Positions 7,712 through 16,743 of a stretch of DNA of 64,000 nucleotides are shown in pieces. Within the stretch, counting starts at the first letter, position 1; every line of letters begins with the position of its first letter. Origin of the DNA: Parapusillimonas sp013416435 (GTDB lineage Bacteria > Pseudomonadota > Gammaproteobacteria > Burkholderiales > Burkholderiaceae_B); NCBI RefSeq assembly GCF_052180245.1, contig NZ_CP197474.1, forward strand, positions 3,224,001 to 3,288,000, in the 5' to 3' direction. The notes beneath the pieces are model-generated. The model was not told the origin of the DNA, searched no databases, and worked only from the letters and a program-made list of their open reading frames with translations. The translations under genes were made by a program, and so were the position numbers.

Positions 7712-10029
7712 GTCAAGGATACGCGCACGCTGCGTCCAGGTTCGGTGTAGCTGTCGATGGGCGCGGAATCCCGCCCGCCGGCGCGCGGCACATTCAATGC
7801 ATTCCAGTACTTGCGGTCAAACACGTTGTACACCCCGGCCTGCAGACGCAAGCCTTTGACGGCGGCGGGTTTCCACCAGGCGTTCAGATCGAGCACGCCG
7901 TATCCGGGCGCCTCGAAGTCGGAAACACTGGTACCCGGCACGACATCGGGCGCTGAATATTCCACCTGCGTACGGCGTTTGGCGAGGGTCGTCAAGGCTT
8001 CCGCACCCCAGGCTTCGGTCCGGTAGCCCAGCGCCAGCGTAGCCTTCAAGGGCGCGACGGAATTCAGATAGCGGCCGGTGTCCTGATCGCGACCGTGCGC
8101 CCACGCGAGCGAGCCCCAGGTGTACCAGTTCTGGTCAATGTTCCAGTGGCCGCTGAGCTCGGCGCCGTAGATGCGCACGCGAGCGCGATTCGCGTATGCC
8201 GTGACGCCCATGGGGTAGGTGCCGGTCCAGGCCGGGCTCCATTCGGGTGAGCTCGGGGTAAGCGGCACCTCTTCTTCGATGAAGTTCTTGTAGCGGTTGT
8301 CGAACACGCTGAGGCGACCGCCCAGGTCGCGATTGCCCACGTCCACGCCCAGTTCCCATCCACGGCTGATCTCCGCCTCGAGGTTGGGATTTCCCACCCG
8401 AAGATAGGTTCCCGGCGCACCGTAGTTCATATAGAGCTGCGTTGCGGTGGGCGCCTTGTATCCGTAGCCATACCTGGCATAGAACGACAGGTCCGAAGCC
8501 GGCCTGTAGGTCGCCAGCAAGGACGGCGACAGGCGCTGGCCGCTGGCCGAGCTCAGGTCGGTTATTCCGGCATTCGGGTTGCTGTCGTAGGAAGCGCTGG
8601 ACTCGGGCTTATGTTTATAGGAATCGAACCTCAGCGCCGGGGTGAGCGCGTATTTTCCGTCGCTCCAGGAGATTTCATCCTGGACCCATAACGCCCATTG
8701 CTGGCCCTTCGAGTTGGCAACGTCGGCCTGATTGGTATGAAGCAGATCGCAGCTGCGCGGGCCGAACATTCCCGAAACGGAGGCCGGCACAGGCCTCAGG
8801 CCGGAGGGGCAGTTGTCATAGCCGGAGGAATCCTGCTTGTTCTTGCTGCCATACCATTCGGCACCCGCCGCCCAGTGGTGCTGGACCGAGGCCGACCGCA
8901 AGAAGCCGCTCCATTGCGTAAGGGCGCCGACACCCGACTCCTCGACGCTGTTGTCGCGGCGGTATTCTCCGTAAGGGTAGCCGTAGCCGTAAAGAGCCCC
9001 GACGGGCGACCTTCCCCTGCCGTCCATATTCCGGAAGGCGTCCTGCGCGCCATCCAGGTAGCTCCGCTGCCAATAGAGCTTCACCTCGCCATGCTGGACG
9101 GCGGCGCGCTCCGCGCGAGCGTCGTACTCGTAGCCCATGAGCACACGCTTGCGGCTCAGCTCTTTGCGCGTGCTGTTATTGCCGATGGAATAGGTGGCGG
9201 TGTTCTGCTCGCGCATATTGTCGATGTCGGTCTTGCGCTGGAAATATTCGCCGCTCAAAGTCAGCCGGTGCTCTTCGTTCAACGCATGCTGAAGCTTCAG
9301 CATGAAATTGTTCTGCTTGTAGGTTTCAGGGTTGGCCTGCTCGCGGGTGGGTCCGTAGCCGCCGATCTCGCCCATGTTCTCGCGCTCATGGCCCTTGCGG
9401 TATCCCGCCTGCAAGAGCCAGCTCGTGCCCTGCCCCAGGCGGCCCGCCAAAGCGGCGTCCGCACCCCAGCTGTTGTCGGCGCCGTCGTAGCCGCTTTTGA
9501 CCAGTGCGCCGAAATCCTTGCCCGGCGCCAACAAATCGCCCGGCGCCAAGGTACGCAGGTCCAGATATCCGACCAGCGAACCAGACTGTACCGCACCGTT
9601 GGCGCGCACTACGTCGATGGCCGAGAGCGTATTGAAGTTCAGCATGTCCAAGCCGCCCTTCTCGCCGCGCGCGCCGTCATTCAGCCAAGGCAGACGGATG
9701 CCGTCGACCCGCGTCACCACACGGTCCTGGTCCATGCCCCGGATATTCACGCTCTTCGTGTTGGCATTGAAATTCACGCCCGGCTCGGCACGCTTGGAAA
9801 AATCCTCCCAGCTATTGATGGAACGATCGTCCAGCTCTTGCCTGGTAACGATGGACGACCCTTCGGGCAATTCGGTTTCGAGTCTTTGGCCTTGCACGAC
9901 AAGCGGGCTCAGTTCCTGGATTCCACCAGGCGTTCCAGCACCTCCCGTTTGCGCGGCAACCTGGGCGGCCGCCACCGCCATGAAGACGCCACTCCACCAA
10001 AAAATCGTTTTCCCCATTTCCTTGCCCAT
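7699..10029 (-). CDS. hmuR: TonB-dependent heme/hemoglobin receptor
   Basis: About 776 residues from the ATG at 10029. A signal peptide (IFWWSGVFMAVAAAQVAAQ) is followed by the TonB-box/plug region (LSPLVVQGQRLETELPEGSSIVTRQELDDRS, then VNIRGMDQDRVVTRVDGIRLP), a long beta-barrel, and a C-terminal strand ending VSLTYQY with the terminal aromatic typical of outer-membrane barrels. It imports heme across the outer membrane with TonB energy and begins the hmuRSTUV operon. The exact start is uncertain: a second in-frame ATG at 10017 has AAGGA too close for normal spacing. A Fur-like box overlaps the predicted promoter. Confidence 0.93.
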   Translation of the reverse strand: MGKEMGKTIFWWSGVFMAVAAAQVAAQTGGAGTPGGIQELSPLVVQGQRLETELPEGSSIVTRQELDDRSINSWEDFSKRAEPGVNFNANTKSVNIRGMDQDRVVTRVDGIRLPWLNDGARGEKGGLDMLNFNTLSAIDVVRANGAVQSGSLVGYLDLRTLAPGDLLAPGKDFGALVKSGYDGADNSWGADAALAGRLGQGTSWLLQAGYRKGHERENMGEIGGYGPTREQANPETYKQNNFMLKLQHALNEEHRLTLSGEYFQRKTDIDNMREQNTATYSIGNNSTRKELSRKRVLMGYEYDARAERAAVQHGEVKLYWQRSYLDGAQDAFRNMDGRGRSPVGALYGYGYPYGEYRRDNSVEESGVGALTQWSGFLRSASVQHHWAAGAEWYGSKNKQDSSGYDNCPSGLRPVPASVSGMFGPRSCDLLHTNQADVANSKGQQWALWVQDEISWSDGKYALTPALRFDSYKHKPESSASYDSNPNAGITDLSSASGQRLSPSLLATYRPASDLSFYARYGYGYKAPTATQLYMNYGAPGTYLRVGNPNLEAEISRGWELGVDVGNRDLGGRLSVFDNRYKNFIEEEVPLTPSSPEWSPAWTGTYPMGVTAYANRARVRIYGAELSGHWNIDQNWYTWGSLAWAHGRDQDTGRYLNSVAPLKATLALGYRTEAWGAEALTTLAKRRTQVEYSAPDVVPGTSVSDFEAPGYGVLDLNAWWKPAAVKGLRLQAGVYNVFDRKYWNALNVPRAGGRDSAPIDSYTEPGRSVRVSLTYQY

Positions 10030-10050
10030 TTGTAAGAATGTATTAAAGGG

Positions 10051-10083
10051 GAAAATGATAACTATTTCTATTTGCCTTTGCAA
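10051..10083 (-). promoter_or_regulatory. Predicted hmuR promoter with overlapping Fur box
   Basis: On the minus strand TTGCAA (10078-10083) and TATCAT (10055-10060) are separated by 17 bp, a good sigma-70 match. GAAAATGATAACTATTTCT at 10051-10069 matches 13 of 19 positions of the Fur consensus and covers the -10. The hmuR start lies 22 bp downstream. This supports iron-repressed expression of the heme operon, as known for Bordetella bhu; no extracytoplasmic sigma/anti-sigma pair is present next to it in this window. Confidence 0.55.
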
Positions 10084-10104
10084 TAAAAATGATACAAATC
10101 AAAT

Positions 10105-10893
10105 TTACTCGGGGTCGGACCCCGTACGGGGTCCGACCCCCTTCGTCTTTCGAGCCGGGGTCAGACCCATAGGGTCTGACCCTTTTATACTTCTGCGCTG
10201 TTTGCCCGGGGTCAGACCCCGCACGGGGTCTGACCCCTGATCCCCCTGACCCATGGAATCTGCCCCCCTTCCTTTCGCCTCCGCCAAGGTGGCGTCTATC
10301 AGGGCCGTGGCCATCCAGCGCACGGTCGATTCGACTTCGCGGTCCGACGCATTCCAGATATCTTTCAACACCACGTAGGCTTCGTATCCATAGATGGTGG
10401 ACAGCGCCTTGTGCAGCCGGCGGATCAAGGGCTTGGGGATCTGGTTCTCGAACGGCAGCAAGGCCTGCGCAAGAATCTTCACACGGTGCCCTCGCCGGTA
10501 GGGCTCTTCGTCGAGCATGCCGGCGCGCTCCATCGCCCGGTGCTCCAGGGCGAGCTGGAGCGCCGCCCGCATCTCGGTTTCGTACTCCTTGAATCGGGGG
10601 AAGGTGTGATCGAACAATTCCATGACACGCTCGCGGGCGCTCTCATGCTTGGAAGCGGTGGTGCGCACCGGACCCAATGAGGTGTCGACGACCGCGGCAA
10701 TGAGCTTGCTGCGGCTCGGAAAGTAACGATACGCCGTCGCCCGCGATACGTCCGCACGCGCCGCCACCTGGGCGACGGACGGCATGATGCCGGTGCGGAT
10801 CAGCTCCATCGCGGCTTGTAGCAGCGCCGCATGAGTTCGTGCTCGGGGACCGCTAGCGGGCGCTCTGGGCACCGAAGTAACCACGTATCTCAT
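10105..10893 (-). CDS. TetR/AcrR family regulator with repeat-encoded C-terminal tail
   Basis: The 262-residue protein has an N-terminal helix-turn-helix: RTHAALLQAAMELI, then VAQVAARADVSRATAYRYFPSRSKLIAAV (about residues 35-70). The effector domain runs to about residue 214. The remaining ~48 residues (GSDPVRGLTP, GSDPMGLTP, GVGPRTGSDPE) are read through three palindromic repeat units and are unlikely to be original protein. AGGAACAGGT precedes the ATG. It is divergent from the 11088-22758 operon, with dyad operators in between, so it most likely controls that operon and itself. It ends close to the hmuR promoter but there is no sign that it regulates heme genes. Confidence 0.88.
   Translation of the reverse strand: MRYVVTSVPRAPASGPRARTHAALLQAAMELIRTGIMPSVAQVAARADVSRATAYRYFPSRSKLIAAVVDTSLGPVRTTASKHESARERVMELFDHTFPRFKEYETEMRAALQLALEHRAMERAGMLDEEPYRRGHRVKILAQALLPFENQIPKPLIRRLHKALSTIYGYEAYVVLKDIWNASDREVESTVRWMATALIDATLAEAKGRGADSMGQGDQGSDPVRGLTPGKQRRSIKGSDPMGLTPARKTKGVGPRTGSDPE
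10111..10237. repeat. Palindromic repeat cluster B (three units)
   Basis: Units at 10111-10140 (GGGGTCGGACCCC arms, spacer gtac), 10157-10182 (shortened arms around ata) and 10208-10237 (canonical arms, spacer gcac). The first unit carries a compensated A-to-G/T-to-C change in both arms, so pairing within the unit is kept. All three lie within the 3' end of the TetR frame and extend its reading frame. Confidence 0.95.
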
Positions 10894-10977
10894 ATACCTG
10901 TTCCTTTTTTATTCTTGATAAAAGTCAAAAAACCACTTGACCATACTTAAAAGGATTCATAGAATCAAATCAATTTT

Positions 10978-11012
10978 TAAGACACATGTCTCATTTTGAG
11001 TCTTATGTCTTA
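10978..11012. promoter_or_regulatory. Candidate TetR operator
   Basis: In the 194-bp divergent gap between the TetR gene and the 11088 operon, TAAGACA (10978-10984) and TGTCTTA (11006-11012) form an outer inverted repeat. A second inner dyad, AGACA-CA-TGTCT, lies at 10980-10991. Paired dyads in a divergent TetR intergenic region are the usual operator layout. Repressor binding here is inferred only. Confidence 0.5.
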
Positions 11013-11087
11013 AATAGTAAATAAGAATTCCTATAACCGCCCGAGTCAGTAGAACCCCAAGGTTTCGTCGGGCGCGGAGACAACATC

Positions 11088-11267
11088 ATGAATACAGCCA
11101 CCTTCCCGTGGGGCGGGCCGCGTCATGCAGCCATCCCGGCATGCACCAGCGCCTGTTCGCGCGGCATCTTTCTTGACTCGGGCGATTCCATCGCCAGCGG
11201 CATGCCCGCCGGCCTCGAGGCGTGCGCCGAAACTGACGGCGGAATTCCAAAGGGCACATCCAAATGA
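11088..11267 (+). CDS. Small hypothetical protein (59 aa), first gene of the operon
   Basis: An ATG at 11088 with GGAGA seven bases upstream opens a 59-residue frame that stops at 11267, overlapping the next gene's ATG (11264) as ATGA. It begins MNTATFPWGGPRHAAIPACT, contains three cysteines, and has no hydrophobic segment or recognisable domain. The good ribosome binding site and the stop-start overlap suggest it is translated and couples translation of the alpha/beta hydrolase, either as a leader or as a real small protein. I do not recognise it. Confidence 0.5.
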   Translation: MNTATFPWGGPRHAAIPACTSACSRGIFLDSGDSIASGMPAGLEACAETDGGIPKGTSK

Positions 11268-12052
11268 CGACGCAGTTCATCGAGAACATGGCCGTGGAGA
11301 TCACGGGCGAAGGCGAGCCCATCGTATGCCTGCACGGCCTTGGCGGCTCATCCAACAACTGGACACCGGTAGAGCCGGCGCTGGCCAACTTCCAGTTGGT
11401 TCGTTTCGATCTTCCCGGCAGCGCACGGTCCTCGGGCATCGGCGGCGATCTCTCCATCGAAAGCATCGCCGACCGCATCGTCCAGGCCTGCGGCAAGCTG
11501 GGCATCAACCGCGCACACTTTCTCGGCCATTCGCTCGGCACCATCGTCTGTTTTCACATCGCCGCCACGCAGCCCAGACTGGTCAAGAGCCTGGCGCTGT
11601 TCGGCCCCTTGCTGTGCCCGCCCGACGCGGCCCGCCCCAATATACGAGCCCGGGCCGACAAGGCACGCAATGAAGGCGTCAAAGGCATGCAGGAAATCGC
11701 TGACGCCATCGTGGCTGGCGCCATTTCCGCCACCACCCGCCGGGAGCAGCCCGCTGTTTCCGCGCTGGTCAGGGAAAGCATCATGCGTCAGGACGCCCAA
11801 GGCTATGCCCGCTGCTGCGATGCATTGGCCAATGCTCAGGCACCTTCCGTCGACGCCATCGAATGCCCCGTCCTGCTCGTCACGGGCGACCAGGATGGCG
11901 TGGCGCCGCCCCAGGCGGTCCGCGCCATTGCAGACCGTATTCCCGGAAGCCGCAGCACCGTGTATGCGCAGTGCGGGCACTGGACCACATTCGAACGCGC
12001 GCACGATTGCATGCGCGATCTCAAGGATTTCTATTCCGGTCGCTTTCAGTAA
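11264..12052 (+). CDS. Alpha/beta-fold hydrolase
   Basis: The 262-residue protein has the oxyanion region CLHGLGGSSNNW (about residues 26-37), the nucleophile elbow GHSLG (Ser near residue 90), an aspartate in LLVTGDQDGVAPP and the C-terminal catalytic His in QCGHWTTFE, so the triad is complete. It resembles 3-oxoadipate enol-lactonase and C-C or ester hydrolases of degradation pathways. It is the first enzyme of an operon with an amidohydrolase and an ABC importer, so it probably acts on the imported compound. The substrate cannot be told from sequence. Confidence 0.88.
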   Translation: MTTQFIENMAVEITGEGEPIVCLHGLGGSSNNWTPVEPALANFQLVRFDLPGSARSSGIGGDLSIESIADRIVQACGKLGINRAHFLGHSLGTIVCFHIAATQPRLVKSLALFGPLLCPPDAARPNIRARADKARNEGVKGMQEIADAIVAGAISATTRREQPAVSALVRESIMRQDAQGYARCCDALANAQAPSVDAIECPVLLVTGDQDGVAPPQAVRAIADRIPGSRSTVYAQCGHWTTFERAHDCMRDLKDFYSGRFQ

Positions 12053-12063
12053 AGGACGGCAGC

Positions 12064-13344
12064 ATGGCCCATACCCTATTCACCAATGTCCGCATTTTCG
12101 ACGGCTCGGGTGCGCAGCCCTACCATGGCGAAGTCCTGGTCGAGGGCAATCGGATCACGCGGGTGGCGCGTTCGGCGCGCTCCTTCCAAAGCGGCGACGC
12201 CACCGTGATCGACGGTGCCGGCGCCTTCCTGATGCCGGGCATGACCGAAGCGCATACGCACTTTTCCTGGAACGACCAGCCCTCGCTGAATGCCATCCAG
12301 ATGATGCCGCCGGAGGAACACATACTGTGGTGCGTACGGGTTGCCAAACGGTACCTGGAAATGGGATGGACTTCCTGTGTAGGCGCCGCCACCGCCAAGG
12401 CGCGGCTGGACGTGGTGCTGCGCAACGCGATCAACGCCGGGGAATTCCCCGGGCCGCGCTATTTGGCGGCAAGCCAGGAAATCACCACCATAGGCGGTCT
12501 CGGTGACGAATCTCGTCCCCACCTGCCCTTTCCAGAACTGAGCTTCGGTTGTGTCGTGACCGGCGCCGACGAGATGCGCCGGGCCGCGCGCACGTACATC
12601 AAGTATGGTGTGGACACACTGAAAATCAATCTTTCCGGCGAGTACATCGCCGGCATGCCGGCCGAAACCACGCCTTTCACGGACTCGGAGATCGCCGCGC
12701 TCGTGGAAGAGGCCCACAAAAATGGCCGCCGGGTCGCCGCCCACGCCCGCTCATGCGAGTCCATCAAGCAGTGCATACGTCACAACATCGATCTCATTTA
12801 TCACGCCAGTTTCACGGATGACGAAGCGCTGGACATGCTGGAGGCCCACCGCCACAGGATCTTCCTGGCGCCCGGTCTGGCATGGCTCGTGAACACCAGC
12901 TATCACGCATCGGAATACGGCATTACCCCGGCCATCGCTGAATCCATGGGGTATCACCGCGAGCTGGAGACCGCAATCGAGTCCCTGAAGAAGATGCATA
13001 AGCGCGGAGTCCGCATCCTGCCCGGAGGCGACTATGGCTTTGCATGGATCAAGCATGCGACCAATGCCCAGGATCTCGAGTACTTCGTCAAGTATCTGGG
13101 CTTCTCGCCCATGGAGGCTTTGCTGAGCGCCACGCGGCTCGGCGGGGAAATCATGCTGCGCCCCCATGAACTGGGTCAGGTCAAAGAGGGCTATCTTGCC
13201 GACATGATCCTGGTCGATGGCGATCCCTTGTCCGACATCCGGGTCCTGCAGGACTCCAAGCGCATTCTTGCCGTAATGAAGGATGGCGAGTTCTACAAGA
13301 AGCCCGAGGTCCAGGGCACCCGCAACATGACGCGCTGGGCCTGA
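12064..13344 (+). CDS. Amidohydrolase family protein
   Basis: Starting at ATG 12064, 426 residues. Metal-ligand motifs are visible: HTHFSW (EAHTH) after PGMTE, Lys in VDTLKINLSGEY, His in VAAHARS, His in IYHASFTDDEA and Asp in GGDYGF; the tail has EGYLADMILVDGDPLSDI. This is the imidazolonepropionase/prolidase-like branch of the amidohydrolase superfamily. Cytoplasmic; probably hydrolyses a C-N or similar bond in the imported compound. It is 11 bp after the hydrolase and 2 bp before the permease gene, within one operon. Confidence 0.88.
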   Translation: MAHTLFTNVRIFDGSGAQPYHGEVLVEGNRITRVARSARSFQSGDATVIDGAGAFLMPGMTEAHTHFSWNDQPSLNAIQMMPPEEHILWCVRVAKRYLEMGWTSCVGAATAKARLDVVLRNAINAGEFPGPRYLAASQEITTIGGLGDESRPHLPFPELSFGCVVTGADEMRRAARTYIKYGVDTLKINLSGEYIAGMPAETTPFTDSEIAALVEEAHKNGRRVAAHARSCESIKQCIRHNIDLIYHASFTDDEALDMLEAHRHRIFLAPGLAWLVNTSYHASEYGITPAIAESMGYHRELETAIESLKKMHKRGVRILPGGDYGFAWIKHATNAQDLEYFVKYLGFSPMEALLSATRLGGEIMLRPHELGQVKEGYLADMILVDGDPLSDIRVLQDSKRILAVMKDGEFYKKPEVQGTRNMTRWA

Positions 13345-13346
13345 CC

Positions 13347-14312
13347 ATGGATGTGAGCAAATGGAAACGTCCCCGCCGCTCGGTGCTGATCACCTTGCTG
13401 GTGATCGGCCTGCCCCTGCTTGCGCTCAGCATCGCGGCGCTCGCGAGCAATGCCCGCCTTTTCATTCTCACTCTCATGAACGGGCTCACGCTGGCCGCGC
13501 TGTATTTTCTCGTGGCCAGCGGCTTCACGCTCATCTTCGGCCTCATGCGCAACGTCAACCTGGCGCATGGGTCGCTATTCCTGCTCGGCGGATACATCGG
13601 CTATAGCGTCGGCGACCTGACCGGCTCCTGGTTTGCCGCCCTCATTGCCGGTTTCGTCTCCGTGGCGCTGACGGGTCTGCTGCTCCAGGTGTTCGTCTTC
13701 CGGTACATGGACGGCCAGGAGCTCAGACAGACACTCGTCACCATCGGGCTTTCCATCGTTCTGGCCGACATCTACATGTGGATCTGGGGCGGCGACACCT
13801 ATCAGTTCGATCCGCCCGAGTGGACGCAGTTCCCGATGCCCATGCCCATCATCAACGCCTATCCGGCCTTCAGGCTGCTGGTGCTGCTGATCGCCATCGT
13901 GATCGGCGTCGGGCTATGGCTGTTCCTGAACCGCACGCGCATCGGAGCCATGATACGGGCAGGCGTGGACGACAAGCGGATGCTGTCGGCCAGCGGCGTG
14001 AATGTGCAGCGCGTCTTCGCGGTCACCTTCGCCCTCGGCGCGGGGCTGGCGGGAGCGGCCGGCGTGATCGGCGGCACGGCGCTCTCCATCGCACCCGGGG
14101 AAGACGTGCGCTACCTGCTCGCCTCCCTCATCGTCGTCATTGTCGGAGGCATGGGAAGCATTACCGGCGCGGTCATTGGCGCCCTCCTCATCGGCGTCGC
14201 CGAAACCATGGGCATGGCGTACGCTCCTACCTACGGCGTCGTATTCACTTTCATCATCATGGTGGTCGTGCTCGCGTTGCGTCCCCAAGGCATCATGGGG
14301 AAAAAAGCATGA
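13347..14312 (+). CDS. Branched-chain amino acid-type ABC transporter permease (LivH family)
   Basis: The 321-residue, multi-span inner-membrane protein carries LivH landmarks: LMNGLTLAALYFLVASGFTLIFGLMRNVNLAHG (about residues 48-75) and the C-terminal EAA-like LLASLIVVIVGGMGSITGAVIGALLIG. It pairs with the LivM-like permease whose ATG overlaps its stop (ATGA at 14309-14312). The solute is unknown; HAAT-family systems carry amino acids, amides, urea and aromatic acids, so the context enzymes are the better clue. Confidence 0.93.
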   Translation: MDVSKWKRPRRSVLITLLVIGLPLLALSIAALASNARLFILTLMNGLTLAALYFLVASGFTLIFGLMRNVNLAHGSLFLLGGYIGYSVGDLTGSWFAALIAGFVSVALTGLLLQVFVFRYMDGQELRQTLVTIGLSIVLADIYMWIWGGDTYQFDPPEWTQFPMPMPIINAYPAFRLLVLLIAIVIGVGLWLFLNRTRIGAMIRAGVDDKRMLSASGVNVQRVFAVTFALGAGLAGAAGVIGGTALSIAPGEDVRYLLASLIVVIVGGMGSITGAVIGALLIGVAETMGMAYAPTYGVVFTFIIMVVVLALRPQGIMGKKA

Positions 14313-15424
14313 GCGCGAACAAGTGGCGGCATGCCATGAGCACCAACAGCGGCGCACCAGCAAGAAGGGGCCGCTCTCCGGCGACCCCGACATCCGTTTC
14401 GCAAGCAGGCGCATCACAAGCCGCCACGGCCCATCCCGACCGGCGTGGCCAAGCCCGCGCCAAGCTCCTGCGATATGCCATCGTCATGGCGGCCCTGCTT
14501 GTTTATCCGTGGATCGCATCCAGTTTCTTCACGTTTCAGATCGGCGCGCAATCGCTCATTCTAGGCATCATCGCGCTTTCGCTGGCGTTTCTCGCCGGCT
14601 ACGGCGGCATGGTCAGCCTGTCTCAGATGACGATCGCCGGCATCGCGGGCTACGTCATGGCCATTTTCGGCCACTCGGCCGTCAGCCAGATCAGCATGGA
14701 ATGGCCCTGGTGGCTGGCCTCCGTGCTGGCCGTGCTGCTTGCGGTCGGCACCGCGACGCTCATCGGTATCGTGTCGGTGCGCACGGATGGCATCTATACG
14801 ATCATGATCACCCTGGCCATCGGCGTGGCGATGTTCTACCTTACCCAGCAGAACTACACCGTATTCAATGGCTTCCAGGGTTTCTCGAGCATATTTCCGC
14901 CCCAGCTCGGAACGCTCAATCTGCGCGACCCCGTACCCTTTTATTATCTTTCCCTGTTCTTCGCCCTGCTGTCCTACGCGGCGGTCAAATATATTGTCCG
15001 CACGCCGTTCGGAATCGCCCTGCAGGGCACGCGGGACAATGCCCGGCGGATGCGCGCGCTGGGGTTCAACGTGGCCGCGCACCGCGTTGCGGCCCATGCG
15101 TTCGCCGGCTTGCTGGCCGGCATCGGGGGCGTCCTGCTGGTCTGGTACAACGCACGCATTTCGCCCGGAACCATCGGCACCTCCGCCCTCATCAACATTC
15201 TCATCATCGCCGTGATCGGGGGCCTGCGCCATCCCTTGGGGGCGTTCATCGGAGCGCTTGCCTTCGTGCTCCTGCAGAACTTTGCAATCGACCTGATCGA
15301 CCGCGAGCGCTTCAACCTGATCATCGGAGGCGCCTTTCTGCTGATACTGGTTTTCTCGCCCGACGGCCTGCTGGGCCTCTGGCATCGCGTACGTGGCCTG
15401 CTTCGCCCGGCCCGGAAACAATAG
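14309..15424 (+). CDS. Branched-chain amino acid-type ABC transporter permease (LivM family)
   Basis: The 371-residue protein starts at ATG 14309, overlapping the LivH stop. Residues 1-50 are polar and Ala/Ser/Arg-rich, longer than usual for LivM. Transmembrane segments and motifs follow: LILGIIALSLAFLAGYGGMVSLSQMTIAGIAGY and TPFGIALQGTRDNARRMRALGFNVAAHR, then FAGLLAGIGGVLLVWYNARISPGTIG. It forms the translocation channel with LivH. Confidence 0.93.
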   Translation: MSANKWRHAMSTNSGAPARRGRSPATPTSVSQAGASQAATAHPDRRGQARAKLLRYAIVMAALLVYPWIASSFFTFQIGAQSLILGIIALSLAFLAGYGGMVSLSQMTIAGIAGYVMAIFGHSAVSQISMEWPWWLASVLAVLLAVGTATLIGIVSVRTDGIYTIMITLAIGVAMFYLTQQNYTVFNGFQGFSSIFPPQLGTLNLRDPVPFYYLSLFFALLSYAAVKYIVRTPFGIALQGTRDNARRMRALGFNVAAHRVAAHAFAGLLAGIGGVLLVWYNARISPGTIGTSALINILIIAVIGGLRHPLGAFIGALAFVLLQNFAIDLIDRERFNLIIGGAFLLILVFSPDGLLGLWHRVRGLLRPARKQ

Positions 15425-15467
15425 GGTGAAGACCGTGCTCAATCATCACAACATCCGGAGACACAAC

Positions 15468-16709
15468 ATGAAATCGACGAAGATCCGCTTTTGCGGCACC
15501 TTTCTGGCCATCGCGCTGGCGGGCATGGGCACCGCCGCGCACGCTCAGGACACATTGAAGATAGGCGTCCTGGCGACGCTCGAGGGGGCGCTTACCGTTT
15601 CCGGCCAGGACGGCATGCGCGGCATGGAGCTTGCCATGCGGCAGCACAACTTCACGGCCGGAGGAAAAAAGATCGAGGTCATCCGCGCCTCGTCGACAGG
15701 ACAGCCCGATACCGCCGTCAATGCGGCCCGCAAGCTGGTTGAACAGGACAAGGTGGCCATCCTGATCGGTCCCCTGTCCGGCTCCGAGGGCATCGCCGTC
15801 AAGGACTACGCCAAGACCCAGCCCAACGTGATCTTCGTGAACGGATCGTCGGCCGCGCAGGAAACAACGCTCAAAGACCCGGCCAGCAATTTCTACCGTT
15901 TCTCGACAGATGGCGCGCAATGGTCGGCAGGCCTGGGATCTTATGTCTACAACGACAAGGGCTACAAGAAAGTGGCGGTCGTCGCTGAAGACTATTCCTT
16001 TCCCTACGCTCAGGTCCAGGGCTTCATGATCGAATACTGCAAGGCCGGCGGCAAAGTCACCGACAAGCAGTGGGTGCCGCTGGGCACCAAGGACTATTCT
16101 TCGGTCATTGCCAAGCTGCCTTCCGATGTCGACGCCATCTATGTCGCGCTGGGCGGGTCCGACGCCGTCAACTTCTTCTCGCAGTATGAGCAGTCCGGCG
16201 GCAACAAGCCCTTCATCGGCGGGTCCATCACGGTAGACCAGACGGTACTGAGCTACAAAGGCAAGCGGCGCGATGCGCTGGTCGGTACGCCTGCGGCGGG
16301 ACCCACCGCCGACAGCTGGGACGACGCGGAATGGAAGAAATTCGTCCAGGCCTACCGCGATGCCAAGTTCGATAACGCCTATCCGACACCCGGCCTGTTC
16401 GCACATGCGTACTACGTCAATACCAAAGCGGTCCTCGCCGGCCTGGATGCGGTGAACGGCGATGTCGGCAAGCTCGGCCAACAGCTGGCGACGATGACGG
16501 TCGACACCCCCACCGGCCCCGTCAAGCTGGATGAAAACCGCAACGGCGTGGCGAACATCTTCCTGACGGAGGTCGCCAAGGGGGACAACGGTGCTCTGTA
16601 CAACCGTGTGGTCAAGATCACGCCGAACGTCACGCAGACTCTGGGGTTGAGCAAGGATGAGTTCGCCAAGATGGGCTTCGGCACGCGGACCAACCCCGAG
16701 TGCAAATAA
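15468..16709 (+). CDS. ABC transporter substrate-binding protein (LivK/HAAT family)
   Basis: The start at 15468 has CGGAG eight bases upstream and gives 413 residues with a signal peptide (FLAIALAGMGTAAHAQ). The mature protein opens DTLKIGVLATLEGALTVSGQDGMRGMELA, the usual type I periplasmic-binding fold of the LivK family, and includes AARKLVEQDKVAILIGPLSGSEG. It captures the solute for the LivHM/GF transporter. A 43-bp gap from livM and 34-bp gap to livG keep it within the operon. Confidence 0.93.
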   Translation: MKSTKIRFCGTFLAIALAGMGTAAHAQDTLKIGVLATLEGALTVSGQDGMRGMELAMRQHNFTAGGKKIEVIRASSTGQPDTAVNAARKLVEQDKVAILIGPLSGSEGIAVKDYAKTQPNVIFVNGSSAAQETTLKDPASNFYRFSTDGAQWSAGLGSYVYNDKGYKKVAVVAEDYSFPYAQVQGFMIEYCKAGGKVTDKQWVPLGTKDYSSVIAKLPSDVDAIYVALGGSDAVNFFSQYEQSGGNKPFIGGSITVDQTVLSYKGKRRDALVGTPAAGPTADSWDDAEWKKFVQAYRDAKFDNAYPTPGLFAHAYYVNTKAVLAGLDAVNGDVGKLGQQLATMTVDTPTGPVKLDENRNGVANIFLTEVAKGDNGALYNRVVKITPNVTQTLGLSKDEFAKMGFGTRTNPECK

Positions 16710-16743
16710 TCCTTCGCAACCTTTGACCGACACGGCAACGAAC

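Noticed and set aside
7702..10035. Long plus-strand open frames opposite hmuR (for example 8698-10035)
   Set aside because: They are the antisense of a clearly coding receptor gene, lack recognisable domains and have Arg/Ala/His-rich shadow composition.
13778..14308. Extended N-terminus for the LivM permease
   Set aside because: The frame is open but overlaps livH throughout and encodes Arg/His-rich shadow sequence; the ATGA start at 14309 is far better.
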